Source: Durusdinium trenchii (lineage: Eukaryota > Sar > Dinophyceae > Suessiales > Symbiodiniaceae). From it: 64,000 bases of DNA. The stretch is taken from the NCBI GenBank assembly GCA_963970005.1, contig CAXAMN010004113.1:755740-819739 (forward strand). The letters run 5' to 3'. The notes beneath the pieces were generated by a model that saw only the letters and a program-made list of their open reading frames with translations, was not told the origin of the DNA and ran no database searches. Positions 1 to 11,525 of the stretch are shown here, one piece after another. Each line of letters opens with the position of its first letter. Position 1 is the stretch's first letter. Made by a program: the position numbers and the translations under genes.

Positions 1-1827
1 ACTCAGAAGAAGCTTCAGGATGGAGATCTTCAATGTACTGTAATTAGATGAGCATTTTTGGATCCAGATCTGAGATATACAAATGCGTGGTTCCCAACAT
101 GTGGGGTTCTTACTTTTACTGTGCTTTCCGTCTGCCTCCCGCCTCTCCCGCCTCCCGCCTCCTCCTGCAGAATTCTCCATATTCATGCACTTGCACTCAC
201 TCACTTACACTCGTTCAACCGCTCACACCAACTCATCTCAATGCCACTCACTCAAATCCATTTCACTCACTTGCACTCACTCATCTCATGCATTTTGCTC
301 TCTCCCGGCGGGAGTATGGGAGGTTCTGCTTACAGCCGACGCATGGTCGCCCACCGAGCCCGGAGATCCAGAGAGTTGCGCCGCACCAATGGGTGTGTAT
401 TTCAATAGGTGAACCCTGAACCAATGGCTAGACTGTTCTTTTTGTTCCATTTTCCAGGGGGTCGTTGCCTGGGAGGTTTCCATTTTTTGAGATACACACC
501 CACATGTGAAACTATTCCAACGGTTGCATAGCTTCATGAGCCCTCTTTGTAGAAGAAAAGCGCAACCGTTGTTTTTGAAAAGGGAGGGGCCCAGGGGTGC
601 GGGGACCGTTGCCTGGCTTCGACGAAAACAATTTTCATGATGAGGGTCTCAGGCAACTTGTTTAGTTTAGTTACGGATTGTGTTCTATTTTATTTAACTT
701 CCAAGCATGGGGGTGTTTCAAATCTACAAGATCACTGGTTCAGAGACATCACAAAACTCAAGTTTCTGGAGGTATGTAAGCACCACATTGCTTTGTTCCT
801 ACATTGTTGCTACTGTTGTTAAATCGACCCGTGTAGACAAACCATAGAAATTTGCCATGGTCCAAGAAGTATGTGAGACAGAGAGCCAAGAAAAACAACA
901 AGAACATGAGAACGCAAACACAGTTGGGTGAGGTTGCTTTGCATGAGAGCACTGCACTTCGTTTGTCATATAGTCCTGGTTTCTCCCTGCACCTGCGCAG
1001 TCATTTGTTAACCGCCGCATCTCAGGAATCGATGGTCCAATCCGCCAAAAACACCAAACGTCCCACTCCTTGCAGCAAAATAAAAAGAACACTATTCTGC
1101 AGTATTTTTGGTACAGTTATGAAATACATACCCACTCACGCTCGCTCACTTGCTGACTCGCTGACTCTCTCATTCACAAACTCCTTCCCTTCTATGGCCA
1201 TCGTCCGAAAATACGCGTACGTCTGATGAGTCTCATGGTCCCTTCTTTCCGCCCCTTCAACCGCTCATCGATCCTGAATCAGTCTCCCTTTGATCCTGTA
1301 CATTTATTCCAGCGCCTTGTCAGTGAAACACGTATCATCCATTCAGAGACACAATGTTTGCGTTCTCTTGCCACAGAGGTCTTCACAAGTCCTGTTTCCA
1401 CAGGTGTGATGTACTGTATGTCCGCTGGATTGGCCATGGAGCGTGACATTGTCAGTATGTGGGTCATTCCGTGAGGGAAGGGACATTCCGTGAGGGAAAC
1501 GCAACCAGCATGTTTCAATCGCTAACCCTCCGAGAGCTTGAGCTTAAGGCAACCACCGAAGGTTGGCCATGCTGGGCCATATGACAAACAACTGGAGGGG
1601 AACCCTCGCAGCTGCCAGGACATCTCAGCACAACTCTTAGCTTGGCGTGTGATGATGTCCACACGCATGTGGCTAAGTGGCTCGACCTTCAAGAAGGAAG
1701 ACGAGGAGGTGCATGACGAGGACTTTGAGCAATTCTGAGACCTACGCTAACCGTCCTTCTTCCTGAAGGACTTCCTTTCACTGAGACAAGGGCTCCCCCC
1801 CAAAAAAGGGCTGGGCGGCAGTCTTAC
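1..1827. other. mostly non-coding left end
   Basis: No convincing gene except a short exon candidate near 1650-1738. About 185-295 is low-complexity sequence rich in CACTCA/CACTCACTT, and a related CTCACT/CTGACT-rich patch recurs at about 1129-1185. Frames opened by these patches give Ser/Thr/His-rich nonsense peptides and are not called. Confidence 0.5.
1650..1738 (+). CDS. candidate terminal exon, acidic C-terminus, unknown product
   Basis: A frame ending in FKKEDEEVHDEDFEQF then TGA at 1736-1738 has an acidic, protein-like C-terminus. The exon start is not resolved. No family is recognised and no neighbouring exon joins it. The call rests on composition alone and may be wrong. Confidence 0.22.
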
Positions 1828-1956
1828 CTTCGAGACAGCGCCCGAAAGCGCTGGGCTACCCCGGCGTCCGCGAAAAGCTTCGGCGACCGCGGGCGGTTTT
1901 GGGCGCGGAAGGTTTGGCCGAAGCCCATGGTGCGATCCGGAGGAATGAGCACAGAC
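1828..1956 (-). CDS. candidate internal exon, unknown product
   Basis: On the minus strand this 129-nt block is bounded by AG|G on the 5' side and AAG|GTAAGA on the 3' side. The reading frame (contains RTMGFGQTFRAQNRP and LFADAGVAQRFRALS) has almost only G or C in third positions, like the confident exons of this window, while the other two frames do not. It is basic and I recognise no family. If real, it belongs to a minus-strand gene, opposite to the confident genes further right. Confidence 0.38.
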
Positions 1957-3404
1957 CTTGCGAAGAGTGGGAGATGGATGTTCCAGGTGGGTACATTTGG
2001 TAGGTACACGTAGGTTTGGAGGTTCTTGATGTTTGAATATGTTCTCCAATTGGACATGTGAACGGCAATTAGATCACCACCCTCCAAAGTATTGTAATCG
2101 TCACTGAAAACCATACTTTTTCTGATCGTCCAGGTTTCCTTTCAGAACCTCGAGTGCTAGTTACTAGTTAGTTTCACAGGACTCTGGTTCAAGATGGAAG
2201 GGTTAAATGCCCCTGTATATAGGTGTCAAATGATACTCCACATTTCAGTGCAGTGAGCACTCACTCCATGCCTTCCAAAACCAGCTTTCTCACCTCCCAA
2301 AACCAGCCTGGCCGTGACATGGTCATCGCCACACCGGGCGTGTTTGGAATCCGTTTCACCGCATGGCGTCTCAGGTGTGTGATGCCTACCTTTGGTTGGC
2401 CAGCCGCTTTCCGGACGCCTTTGTAGACGTGAAGCTGGCGGACCAGGCGTGACACGGACCAGGGGTGTTTGACGGTCCAGCTGAAGATTGGGAAAGGAGA
2501 CCCAACAAGCCGACAAGCGGGCCCCATACTTTGAGTTCCGAAAGTTTGTTCTATGAGGTTTCTATGTCAAAACGTGCATGAACCGGATGTCGAATATTTG
2601 GTAGCCTGAAACGAGGACAAGCAAGGGTCGTCCCTGCCCTCATTGTACTGCTCAATGAGTTAAAGGACCAGGTTTTGCTGGGGTCTAGTATTACTAGTGG
2701 TATGTACGTAATTGTATCTTAACGGTGTTTTTGCAGTCGGATGTTGTGGTGCATTTCATGGTGTCAACTCTTCTTTCCTGTCACTTATGCACTTCCTTTT
2801 GCCCTAAACATGGCCGCTCGCTCATTTGAAGCCATACGTGAACACAGTCGGACGCGGCTGGACGGGGCCAGAGGTTCGGTACCGTCCAGGCACGGGCCAT
2901 GGTCGCCCAGCGTATTGGCCAAGCACTCCGGCGACCCCTGGGAGAGGCGCGCAGGGGGGGGGCGGCTGGCGTTTGCGTGAGACCGCGAGGCGAGGCGGGA
3001 GAGGTGGGGGTGGCTGTGGCTGTGGGTGTTGGCTTTGCGGCTTGGCTTGGCAGTTTTGGATGGCACCCCATTTTGGGGAGCCACTGCCCTATGTTTCAGG
3101 TCTACATGTTCAACGTGCCAATTCTCAGGACTTCAACTCGGAATGAGCTATACTACAACCTCGTGGTTGCTCTTTTTTGGGGGGGTCGGTAGTTCAACAT
3201 ACCTCTATTTAGGTCTGTGAACCACGTAAACATCAGCAACCAAAATAAACATCCGGTTAAAACACATGTTCGGGAAGAAACACCTGTGGCTCACCAATAA
3301 ACGCCCTTAGCTTGTGTATAAATGCCCGTGGAATATCAGAACAAATCAGAAAACTAGAGAAACATCCGCAGGCTCAATATAAGGCTGTGACTCCACAAGA
3401 TGCC
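1957..3404. other. non-coding; possible GC-rich exon near 2811-2950
   Basis: Mostly unassigned sequence. A GC-rich island at about 2811-2950 opens a plus-strand frame beginning MAARSFEAIREHSRTRLDGA with high GC3, but the minus strand is also open and no splice sites or family can be fixed, so no CDS is called. A GGTGGCTGTGGCTGTGGG run lies near 3006-3028. Confidence 0.3.
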
Positions 3405-4311
3405 ACGAAAGGTAGCGGTTACGCTACCTGAGTTTTCCTTTTGCTTTAGCAAAAATGTATTAACCCAGAGCTGCAGCCTATCTCTCGGAGAAATGGTCCC
3501 CGACATCTTCGTTTGCTGGCCGGGGGGCGGGGGCCCCCCCCCCTTTCAACTCCACCCTAGCGCGCCTCGGGGTCAACCGTTCGAAAACACTGTAAATATC
3601 AGTGTTTTCAGCTCTTCCAGTCCTCAGCAGTGACCAAAAATCATGGAATTTACAGCGTTTTTTGTGGCTGTCCGGCAAAAAACACCGCAAAAACCGATGG
3701 TTTTTGATGCGTCTCGGTTAGAAAAATGACCGAAAAAAGACCAAAAACCAGGAAAGATTTTGTCAGAAAGGGTTTTTGAGGCTTTTGGAGGCTTCAAAAT
3801 TGCACAAAACTATGGTATTTACAGGGTTTTGTGCACCTTCCCGGCAGAAAACGCCGGTATTTACACGGTTTTCTGCGCTTTTCCAGCGCTCAACCGTGGT
3901 GCGCCTTTGGATCGACGGCTACAAAATACCGTAAATACCAGTGTTTTCAGCTCCTCCTGTCTTCAAGCGTGGCCTTAGACCTTGCCGCGGCTGTGGATCG
4001 ACGGCAACGAAACCTCGTAAGTACCAGTGTTTTTGAGCACGTCCTGTTTGCAAGCACGGCCTGCGGCCACGCAATTTACAGGGTCGCCGCACGTCACTAT
4101 GTCAATCCGAAGTTGCATTTGAGAAATATGTGACTCCTTTTGAAGGCACGTCAACCTGTATTGAAACCGCTAGACCGCTACAGCTTCTGCAGGTTTTGTC
4201 AAGCGTTTGTGCATTAGTTTTTCTTTCATCACGCTCACTCACTTCTCTTCAAACAAGTGGGGGGCCTCTCACCTCCTCCCGGATTACGCCTGATTCCCTG
4301 CTACCTTTCGT
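3405..4311. mobile_element. 907-bp element with terminal inverted repeats (copy 1)
   Basis: The left end ACGAAAGGTAGC (3405-3416) is the exact inverse of the right end GCTACCTTTCGT (4300-4311). Just inside the left end GGTAGCGGTTACGCTACC forms a hairpin, followed by TCCTTTTGCTTTAGCAAAAATGTATTA. The same ends and the same subterminal block occur at 58163-58367 with a much shorter interior, so these are two members of one family. Similarity continues ~25 bp past the right end (TTCACC...CTCTCTCAAGT), so the true border may be further out. No transposase is visible; best read as a non-autonomous MITE-like element. Confidence 0.6.
3580..4075 (+). repeat. degenerate short repeats inside TIR element copy 1
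   Basis: The core GTAAATACCAGTGTTTT recurs with changes near 3592, 3931 and 4017, the last two each preceded by GGATCGACGGC and followed by a CTCCTG/GTCCTG...CAAGC block. Related TATTTACAGGGTTTT and GTATTTACACGGTTTT motifs lie near 3645, 3814 and 3855. It looks like a decayed tandem array forming the bulk of the element's interior, which may explain why copy 2 is so much shorter. Confidence 0.5.
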
Positions 4312-4845
4312 TCACCACCCTCCTCTCTCAAGTTTTGCACGCCGCAGATCGCAAAAAAACACTGAGGAAGTTCCAGAGCCGCCCCCAGAGAAGTGCATGA
4401 TGCAATGGAGCAAGTTGTTTTGGTCAACCAGAGTGTAGATTGGATGATCCAAGGTGGATCCACGGAAGCCTTTCCACTAGTGATTTTGCAATGGAATTGT
4501 CCAGCCAGTTCTAAATGTTCTATCAGTCAATGTTGCATTCTGTTCCTGCCCAGCGCGTGCACAAACATCCATTGTGGCTAGCATCCTGAATCCTACCTTA
4601 GATGTGATTGGCGCAAAGGCGTGTTGGGGGCGGACCCCATGGTAGATGATCTCTTTAGACTCTAGACCCTGGAACATGCAAAAGGCATCACACAAGACTC
4701 TACACCCTGGAACCGCTAACTTCCCAGGGTCATGTGATTGGCCATGCTTCTTTTGCGAGTGCTGGGGTTCCAAGACACATCCGGGGCTGGTCGCTCCAAC
4801 TTTCGGCACCCTTTCGTGACAGACCAAGTGAGGGGACTTACACTT

Positions 4846-4936
4846 CCTGGAACTAACATGGAAGTGGAGAATGGCCCCTTGGAAGACCATTTTCCACTAC
4901 AAACAGGTGGTTTTCCACTTCCATGTTAGTTCCAGG
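4846..4936. repeat. 91-bp fold-back repeat (CCTGGAACTAACATGG family)
   Basis: The 23-bp arm CCTGGAACTAACATGGAAGTGGA (first 20 bases are the clearest part) is matched exactly by its inverse at 4914-4936, enclosing a 45-bp loop with CCCCTTGGAAGACCATTTTCC. A related copy without an intact second arm is at 24465-24537 on the other strand. The loop opens a spurious peptide that should not be read as a gene. Confidence 0.8.
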
Positions 4937-6831
4937 GAGAGTAGTATGACTTAGTCTATTAGTCATTCTGGGGAGTGTTCAATCATCATCAACGAAGGAT
5001 TATTCTTGTCCCTTTTGCCAACGCCGGCGGCCAGGATAGTACCTTTGGAGAGGCCTTTTTGACCGCGGCTGGTTGTTGCATGTTTGCATTGTTTGGGTGT
5101 TGTGGCCTGGGTGCTGTTGTGGCCTGGGTGCTGTTGCAATCATCACCGGTCCCTTCAGGGTCTTGCAGGTGTTTCAGGTCGCTTTTTGGACAGGGAATGT
5201 CAACAGTTGAGCACCCAGTCTTCTAACATATAGTTTGACGCAACTCAGCAACTACATCAAGGACTATACATACACTGGGAGTCCAAGACTATGTCGCAAT
5301 CTGCCCAAACCTGTAGCTGAAAGGGGTCTGACAACCCGTCCAGCTCATCCGCCGCATCGGACTCTGACAACCAAAGAAGAAGCCAGCATTGTGGGTGCGT
5401 GGATATAGGCTTTAACTTTCATGTTAGGAGTGCTGGTGCCCCAAATCAATGGACACCTTTTAAATACGACAGGGTTGGGAACAAGAAAAGAACCGATACC
5501 CTCCCTTCTGATGACCTGGACCAAATTCAAGGAGGTTTAGATCGCCGCTCAGCAGTCTTGGCAGAGCTTGGCATCCCCATGTTGAAAGCAAACGTCCCAG
5601 CCAGTGCCGCGCAGGCGGAGATGTGGAGACACGGGGGCGAAAGACTCCTGGAGTGACGTGCTGGGTGATCCACACTCTTCACTTGCCTTCAGGACACTTG
5701 TTGGGCGAAGAAGTACGAAAGGGACAAAGGCACCCACAGCTTCACGTCTGAGGAGAAGATATACTTAATTATGATATATCACGTCATTGGAGGTCGGCAC
5801 CGTGGAGGAGGGATCCCAAGGATGATGTTTTGTTCATGAAGAGGGGCCCCAAAGACTGTAAATCTCTTCATGAGGAGAGATCACACGGACTAAATCATGT
5901 CTTTTTCATCAGGCATCAGGAGGGATCCCCACGACCAAATCGTTTCATGAGGAAGGGCCCCCGAGACAAATCCCTCCATGTGACTAAGCTCACAGAGTGG
6001 ATGAGGAAGGACGGCTTCGAGATGGCGGAGGACAATGTTTGTTGCCATGAGTTCAAGCACAGATTATAGAGCCAATCCCTGTTCACATTTGTACTCTAAT
6101 CATTGAGATTCCACTAGTCCCCCGAATCTACACGACAGGAGGGATAACATAGGGTCCGGTTACAGCAGGATGCAGATGGTTGCAGCCCTATCATCGGACA
6201 TATCATATCATGACATATCCAAGAACCTATCCTAATGGTCCTAATGCCTCTCCTGCAGGCGGCGGCCATTAATCTGTTCATGTTCATTCGTTCTGTCGAG
6301 TTTTCACCGAGGGTGTGGAACCAAACGTCACATTGTAATTTATGGATGCTACCCAGCTCGCTCAAAGTGGCTTCGATCAGAAGCCACTTAAGCATGTCAT
6401 CCAAACTTCAATGATTTTGTCATCGGCTACTCACGTGTGCCACTTATCAGATCATTTTCTAGGAGAGTTTTTGCACTGTGAGTGAGGCGAAAACGATACC
6501 GACGTGGGCCGCGGTACTTTGGGTCACGCCCCCATCGCCCATAACATGTCATGGGTTGCCCCCCCCCACACACAGCTGGAGCTATTCAGCTACCGCCTGG
6601 AATGTCCAAAGGCTTTGGCAAGAGATAGGGTCACTGCACGGTCCCGTTAATAAGCCATATGATGCCATGGGTACATCATGGTGTGTGTGGGCGTGGGGTA
6701 TTGATACCCAGAACATCCAAATGGCTCCTTTTAACCCGTGAAACAAGTGGTGGATCAGGACTACCCAGTGGGGGAAAAGGAGACCTTGGAAGTTCTGGGA
6801 TACATAGCATGTATGTATGTTTCCTTCACTG
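4937..6831. other. no gene recognised
   Basis: Intergenic-like sequence. GGCCTGGGTGCTGTTGT is tandemly doubled near 5104-5134, and a loose set of TTCATGAGGA/GGGCCCC words recurs between 5835 and 5965. No GC3-rich frame with matching splice sites was found. Confidence 0.4.
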
Positions 6832-6874
6832 ACAGGTGGTCCATCAATGTCATCAACGTTGATGGACCACCTGT
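6832..6874. repeat. perfect 16-bp hairpin
   Basis: ACAGGTGGTCCATCAA (6832-6847) is exactly complementary to TTGATGGACCACCTGT (6859-6874) around an 11-base loop. No gene end is near, so a terminator role is not implied. Confidence 0.75.
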
Positions 6875-7422
6875 GGTTGATCCCATGGCCCTCCGCGGAT
6901 GCACCGCACCGACGCGAAGGACTCGTTCGGAAGACCAACAGAGCAAGGGTTCACATAGACCTACCAGCACCTGGGCCGGAAAACTATGAGGTTTATAAGT
7001 GGAGGTGAGGGTTTGGGGTTGCCAATCTTTTCTGGGTTGTGTGCTCAGCCAGTGAACCGCCAAAAGGGTGGTGAGTGGCTGAAACCAATCTATGAGTTTC
7101 CCGGCTTTTGATTGGATCGGGGAGGGAGGGGCGTACGTACCCTCCCTATTGGGGGTGCCAAAAGCATCTCCAGTCGGTTGAATGGAAAGCATCTCCATCT
7201 TGCCCATGGCCTCCAGGTGTCCAACTGCGGCCGCTCGGACTGACGCTCTCCTCCGCGCGGGTTGCACGGCGGCGGTCCAGACAAACGGACGCGGCTGACG
7301 GTGCGGCGAAGCCGTGGCACATGGAGGTGGCACATGGCGGACGTTGAGATGCTTGCGATGATTCACCGCTTCAGAAGTATTTGGAGCATATTGGACCTGC
7401 AAGTCTGACTCACCAGGCCATC

Positions 7423-7600
7423 CTTGGCAAAAAAAGGCACATCATTTCGATTGCCTGGCTGCTCCGGATCGCACTCGTCGCCAGGCTTCCGGGCGCCCTG
7501 TCCGTGTTCGTTTCAGAAAAGCGATGTCCTGTACGACCCCAACCGGATGCCCTTCCGCGAATTCCTGCGAATGTGCTCGTTCTCAATTCCGATCGGTCAC
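7423..7600 (+). CDS. candidate exon, unknown product
   Basis: After an AG|G boundary (CACCAG|GCCATC) this frame runs through a Ser/Pro/Cys-rich part (GSHSSPGFRAPCPCSF) into KSDVLYDPNRMPFREFLRM and CSFSIPIGHIG. The third positions from about 7460 to 7590 are nearly all G or C, matching the confident exons. The 3' limit is not fixed. I recognise no domain. A GC-rich island at about 7190-7320 may hold an upstream exon, but its frame cannot be decided. Confidence 0.35.
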
Positions 7601-9417
7601 ATAGGGCGGTTGCGACATCATCCATCAGAAGTGGATAGGATAGAAAATTAGACATGACAAGTCATCATACAACACCAGGAGTTCCAAAAGTGGGGCCTGC
7701 TCAAAGCATTTCAAACATTTTTCAGCGGTCGCGCCCATTCAATATTATTCAATACTAACCTTTGGAATACCCCCTTTGAAGACTAACCTGGACCCTGAAA
7801 ACCACGGGTTGGTAGAGGAAATGCGTCTGAAACAGAGTGCAAAAACCGTACCGACCGGGTCCGCGTGAGGGTTCAACAGAGTGAGTGTATTTGTGCCTTT
7901 TTGGTGCCATGGGGGTCCATAGAGGTGAAACTGGGGGTCCATAGATGGTTTGGCGAACCGACCGCGGAGTCATGAAAACTGGCTGGTCAATGCCTGCAGA
8001 CCATCGTGGTTTTGCTTAAGGTGATTTTTGGTTTAATTCCCCTTCTGAGGACTATGCTTTATTTTAGACGTTCCTTAAGCAAATCCAAGCCATTCAAACA
8101 GTTCAGCTGACCTGCTTTTGTAGTGTAAGGTCTTTAGTAGGGGGCGTGTGTTGTATTTGGGATGGGGGCAGCGGGGCATGATGGGACATGGTTTCCTTTT
8201 TGTCGACTTCTTGTTGATGAACGTCACGAAAACGACTGGCTGTCCAGTCCGGTTTGGAAAGCTGGTGAAAAGCACACAAGCCCCAACCTTGTTTGTTTGT
8301 TTGCAGGTGGTTTGGTCAAGTAAGTTATAGAAATCGATTTTGCATGATGCCTTTCGGAAAGGGGGTGAGTCAGGTGGCTGTGTAAAAAGAAGACCAAGCG
8401 GCCTCGATCAATTCAACGGCAGACGGGCCACCTGTGCGGACGGCGACCTGTTCGGCCTTCACAAGTGTGGGAGTCATGTGGAGTCGTCAGAACTTGAATC
8501 CGGAGAATCTCCAGTGTTCGGCCGAAGCGGCTTGCAAGGTTCTCCTGCAAGAACCTGATGGAAGAAGGTAGAAGAACGGGTCTATCTTTTAGATTCTTTT
8601 AGCAGGTTGGAACCTGGTGTTGCTGATCAGTTTGGAGTTATCTATCAAGAACATAGCCTTCTGATTGTGGACCTTGTCATGCCTCGTCCTGAATGTCAGT
8701 AAGAAGCGGAACATGTGCAGAAAGACCCTGCTTCGATGAATAGCATGTCCGCAGCCTTTTTGACCATTTCTGGTCAAGGCATTCCAAACGTAGTGATCCT
8801 GCCTTTCAGCTCAACGTAGTCTACGCCAGGACAGGTGCGAACTGGCCGACTCGCTTGGGGGAAGCACGGAAGCTCCGAATTTCATCCTGGGTGGTTGACA
8901 TACAGTGAAGATGGATGAAGACAGGGTGTTGATGTCGGCTTGGCAAGGAGATCAAGGGTCTGACACCAAGTTTACCGGCACCTCGCTCTGTTTGGTGTTC
9001 GTTTTGAATGTTTGTTTCCTTCTCCCACAGCCGTGTTTCACGTTCCTTTGCATGAGAAAGTGTAATGTTATTGAGGTGCTAAGAGTTACAGTAATAAAGA
9101 GAATTGCCCATACTGTTCACAGGAGGTGAGAGGTGGTATTGATAAGCCCCTCGCGGGCGCCGATCAAGATTCAATCACAGTGTATTATACTAAAGGATAT
9201 TGAAAGTGTCCCAAACGCCCTTGACTCTTGACCGAGTGTTTTGTGCGCTTAAGGAGTTCAAGACTTTTTGGACGATGGTGCAGGTGTTATTTGCTCCGAA
9301 GCACATCCCCCCAGCACCAGATTTGGGGGCCATTTCGGACCATCCTCGAAGTCTCCAACAGTTTTCGCCCCGTAAGTAGCCAAGATGTGGCGATTGGTTG
9401 CGGGCCCCCGATATAGT
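7601..9417. other. no gene recognised
   Basis: AT/GC-balanced sequence without a credible exon. A GC-rich patch at 8395-8545 is open in more than one frame, but no splice boundary or family supports a choice. Confidence 0.35.
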
Positions 9418-9545
9418 TTTTTTTTTTTTTTTAAAATAGAGTATCTATAATATATATATATATATTATATATTTTTTAGATGTATAAATACGTGTATATA
9501 TATATATGCGTGTGTTTGTATAATATATGTTTATAAATATACTCT
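9418..9545. repeat. poly-T and TA-rich low-complexity tract
   Basis: A run of 15 T (about 9417-9431) leads into a long TATATA-rich stretch with TGTATATATATATATGCGTG. It is simple sequence and not informative about function. Confidence 0.8.
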
Positions 9546-9717
9546 ATGCTTGCAAATCGGAGTTGCACAGACAATTCTTGGCTGAACTTCCTCGCCATCA
9601 AAGACCCACTTCAGATTTCAGCCGAGCCCCCACACTCCGTTATGGAATATATACCATTGCAAACATTATTGTATACCTATATGGGAGTTGATCTAAATTC
9701 CTTATCCGGGATCCATC

Positions 9718-10322
9718 ATTTTCGCCGAAAAAAAATACTTTAGCCAAACTTTCGCCTTCCTGCGTTTTATCTTTCGCCGAAGTATGTTGTATTTATGTGT
9801 GCCATGTTGTGTTTGGTTCACGTCAATGGCTTCTTCTTTAATGGCAAACACAAAATAGAAACTTCACTGTTTGTCAGCATGTGTCTTCTACTTAACTGTT
9901 GACACCCTGTACGTCTCTTTTGTTTCTCCTGGGTGTCAGCAAGAATCAAAATTGCAAGAATCACTGTAGTAGCCGGTCACTCAAACTTACTCATAATGGG
10001 CTGGGGGTCAGATGTGGCAGGGTGAACTTTCGCCAAACTTTCGCCTTTTGCGGGGTAGAGTTTTGTGGCAAAGCCACCCCCCCAATTAGTAGTAGTAGTA
10101 GTAGTAGTCGTAGTCGTAGTCGTAGTGGTAGTGGTAGTAGTAGTAGTAGCAGTAGTAGTAGCAGCCGCAGCAGCAGCAGGTGATCTAACTTCCACAGCTC
10201 ATCTAACTTCTGAGTCACTGCCACCAGCTGTTCAGGAAGCAAATAAACATTCATACAAAAGTACATATTTAATCTTTCGCCAAAAAAATACTTTCGCCAA
10301 CTCGAGAAAAACTTTCGCCAAA
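9718..10322 (+). repeat. CTTTCGCC motif cluster
   Basis: At least eight copies of CTTTCGCC or TTTTCGCC occur, near 9720, 9749, 9770, 10028, 10038, 10275, 10290 and 10312, most often as AACTTTCGCCAAA or TACTTTCGCCAA. They flank a TAG-trinucleotide array on both sides. The motif was not noticed elsewhere in the window. I do not recognise it; it could be the remains of a satellite or a repeated binding site. Confidence 0.55.
10086..10182. repeat. TAG/GTA trinucleotide microsatellite
   Basis: An imperfect run of AGT units with TCG, TGG and AGC interruptions. It opens false Ser, Val and Thr runs on both strands, none of which should be read as protein. Confidence 0.9.
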
Positions 10323-10502
10323 TGAGATTTTGATATGTTCCGGGTCATCGTCATACACAATGCTGTCTAGGACCTTTAGTATCGACAACCATATATGCAT
10401 ATGCCGTGCATTCCCTGGAGCTCCAAATAGCAAATACTGTATCTTCAAAGAAGGTACTACCCTCCAAAACCACCCACCCAGCGCCGTCCCTTCCACCGCA
10501 GC

Positions 10503-10699
10503 CTGGAGGCATGGAGGAAACCCCAAACATGGGGGAGAGGCCCTGGGGCTCCGTCGCTTCCGTCGAAAGAGCGAAGTTCTTCCTGGTCTTTCCGTCGGGC
10601 GCTTCCGTCGGTTCGCGCAGGATGTTCACCGTTGCCATCTCCTTGGCGTGCTTCAGCGTGGCCTTTTCCGCGCATTTGCGGAGCAACGTTCCTTTGCTC
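10503..10699 (-). CDS. candidate internal exon, unknown product
   Basis: Minus-strand block of 197 nt bounded by CCCAG|G upstream and CCAG|GC downstream (a GC donor as in the confident genes). The frame (GTLLRKCAEKATLKHAKEMA, then VNILREPTEAPDGKTRK) has GC3-rich codons and alternating charged residues like a soluble protein. No domain is recognised. The plus strand is also open but has poorer codon bias. Neighbouring exons were not found. Confidence 0.45.
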
Positions 10700-11525
10700 C
10701 TGGGAGGGAGGATTGGGTGCTGAGGGGAGAAAGAACTGGGTGAACATTGGGGGAACCACTGCAAATACTTTCTTTCTTTTAAACGAAAGCCGAAAGGCTG
10801 ACTGGGGGTGCTCAGAGTGCTCCAGCAAGAGCTAATCAAGAGATATCAAGAGTAAGGATAGACATGTTGAGGCTAAGGGGATCAGCAAGAATCTCCGGTT
10901 CTTCGTCAACTATTACAACTGAAAGCCTGGTCTCAGTTGTGAAGCTTTCAGGGTCTTTGGCTCATCCCACAATCGACACACCCAACTCAGCCATACTTAC
11001 ATGTATATAATAATATAATATAGAGAGAGAGAGGCCCACAAATAGATCGAAAAGTAGATCCCCACTAAACATGTATTGCACACCGTGCCACTATCTATTT
11101 ATAGGGACCACTACCGCTCATCAACTCGACCGCGGCAGCCCGCTCCTCTCGCCGAGCGCTCGAGGTCACTCACTCCACGGTGCACCAGGTCTCAGCCCTG
11201 TCCTTCTATCAGGAGGACCGACCGTTCAAACCGAGAACCGCATCGCTGGACCGAGGTCTCGCGTCGCCGGGACTAACGGAGACCAGGATGCGCCCACCAG
11301 GATGTTCAGAGACGGACACGGAAGAAGACGGAATTCGGGAGACACGATCATCATTGATCATCAACTAAAGACCGTTCTGCTTCATTCTGTTTTTTTCCCG
11401 CGAAAAGTGGACATGTTGGTCGTGGTGGGACTTTCACCTCCATTGTAGCCATTGACCCCTTTCATGGAATGGGACAACAAAAGGCTTGGAGCCTGGCTGG
11501 ATGATCTTTCGACCTTGGATTCCAG
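10700..11525. other. possible strand-switch region
   Basis: Between a minus-strand exon candidate and the first plus-strand methyltransferase exon. It contains a short AT/GA-rich tract at 11010-11032 and a GC-rich island at 11120-11340 that may encode upstream exons of the methyltransferase, although no frame can be proven. Confidence 0.3.

Noticed and set aside
4738..4929. Peptide frame reading through the fold-back (MEVENGPLEDHFPLQTGG)
   Set aside because: It lies inside a perfect inverted repeat that recurs on the other strand at 24.5 kb, so it is repeat sequence, not a gene.
9977..10266. Frames encoding poly-Thr, poly-Val, poly-Ser or poly-Leu
   Set aside because: All arise from the TAG trinucleotide microsatellite.
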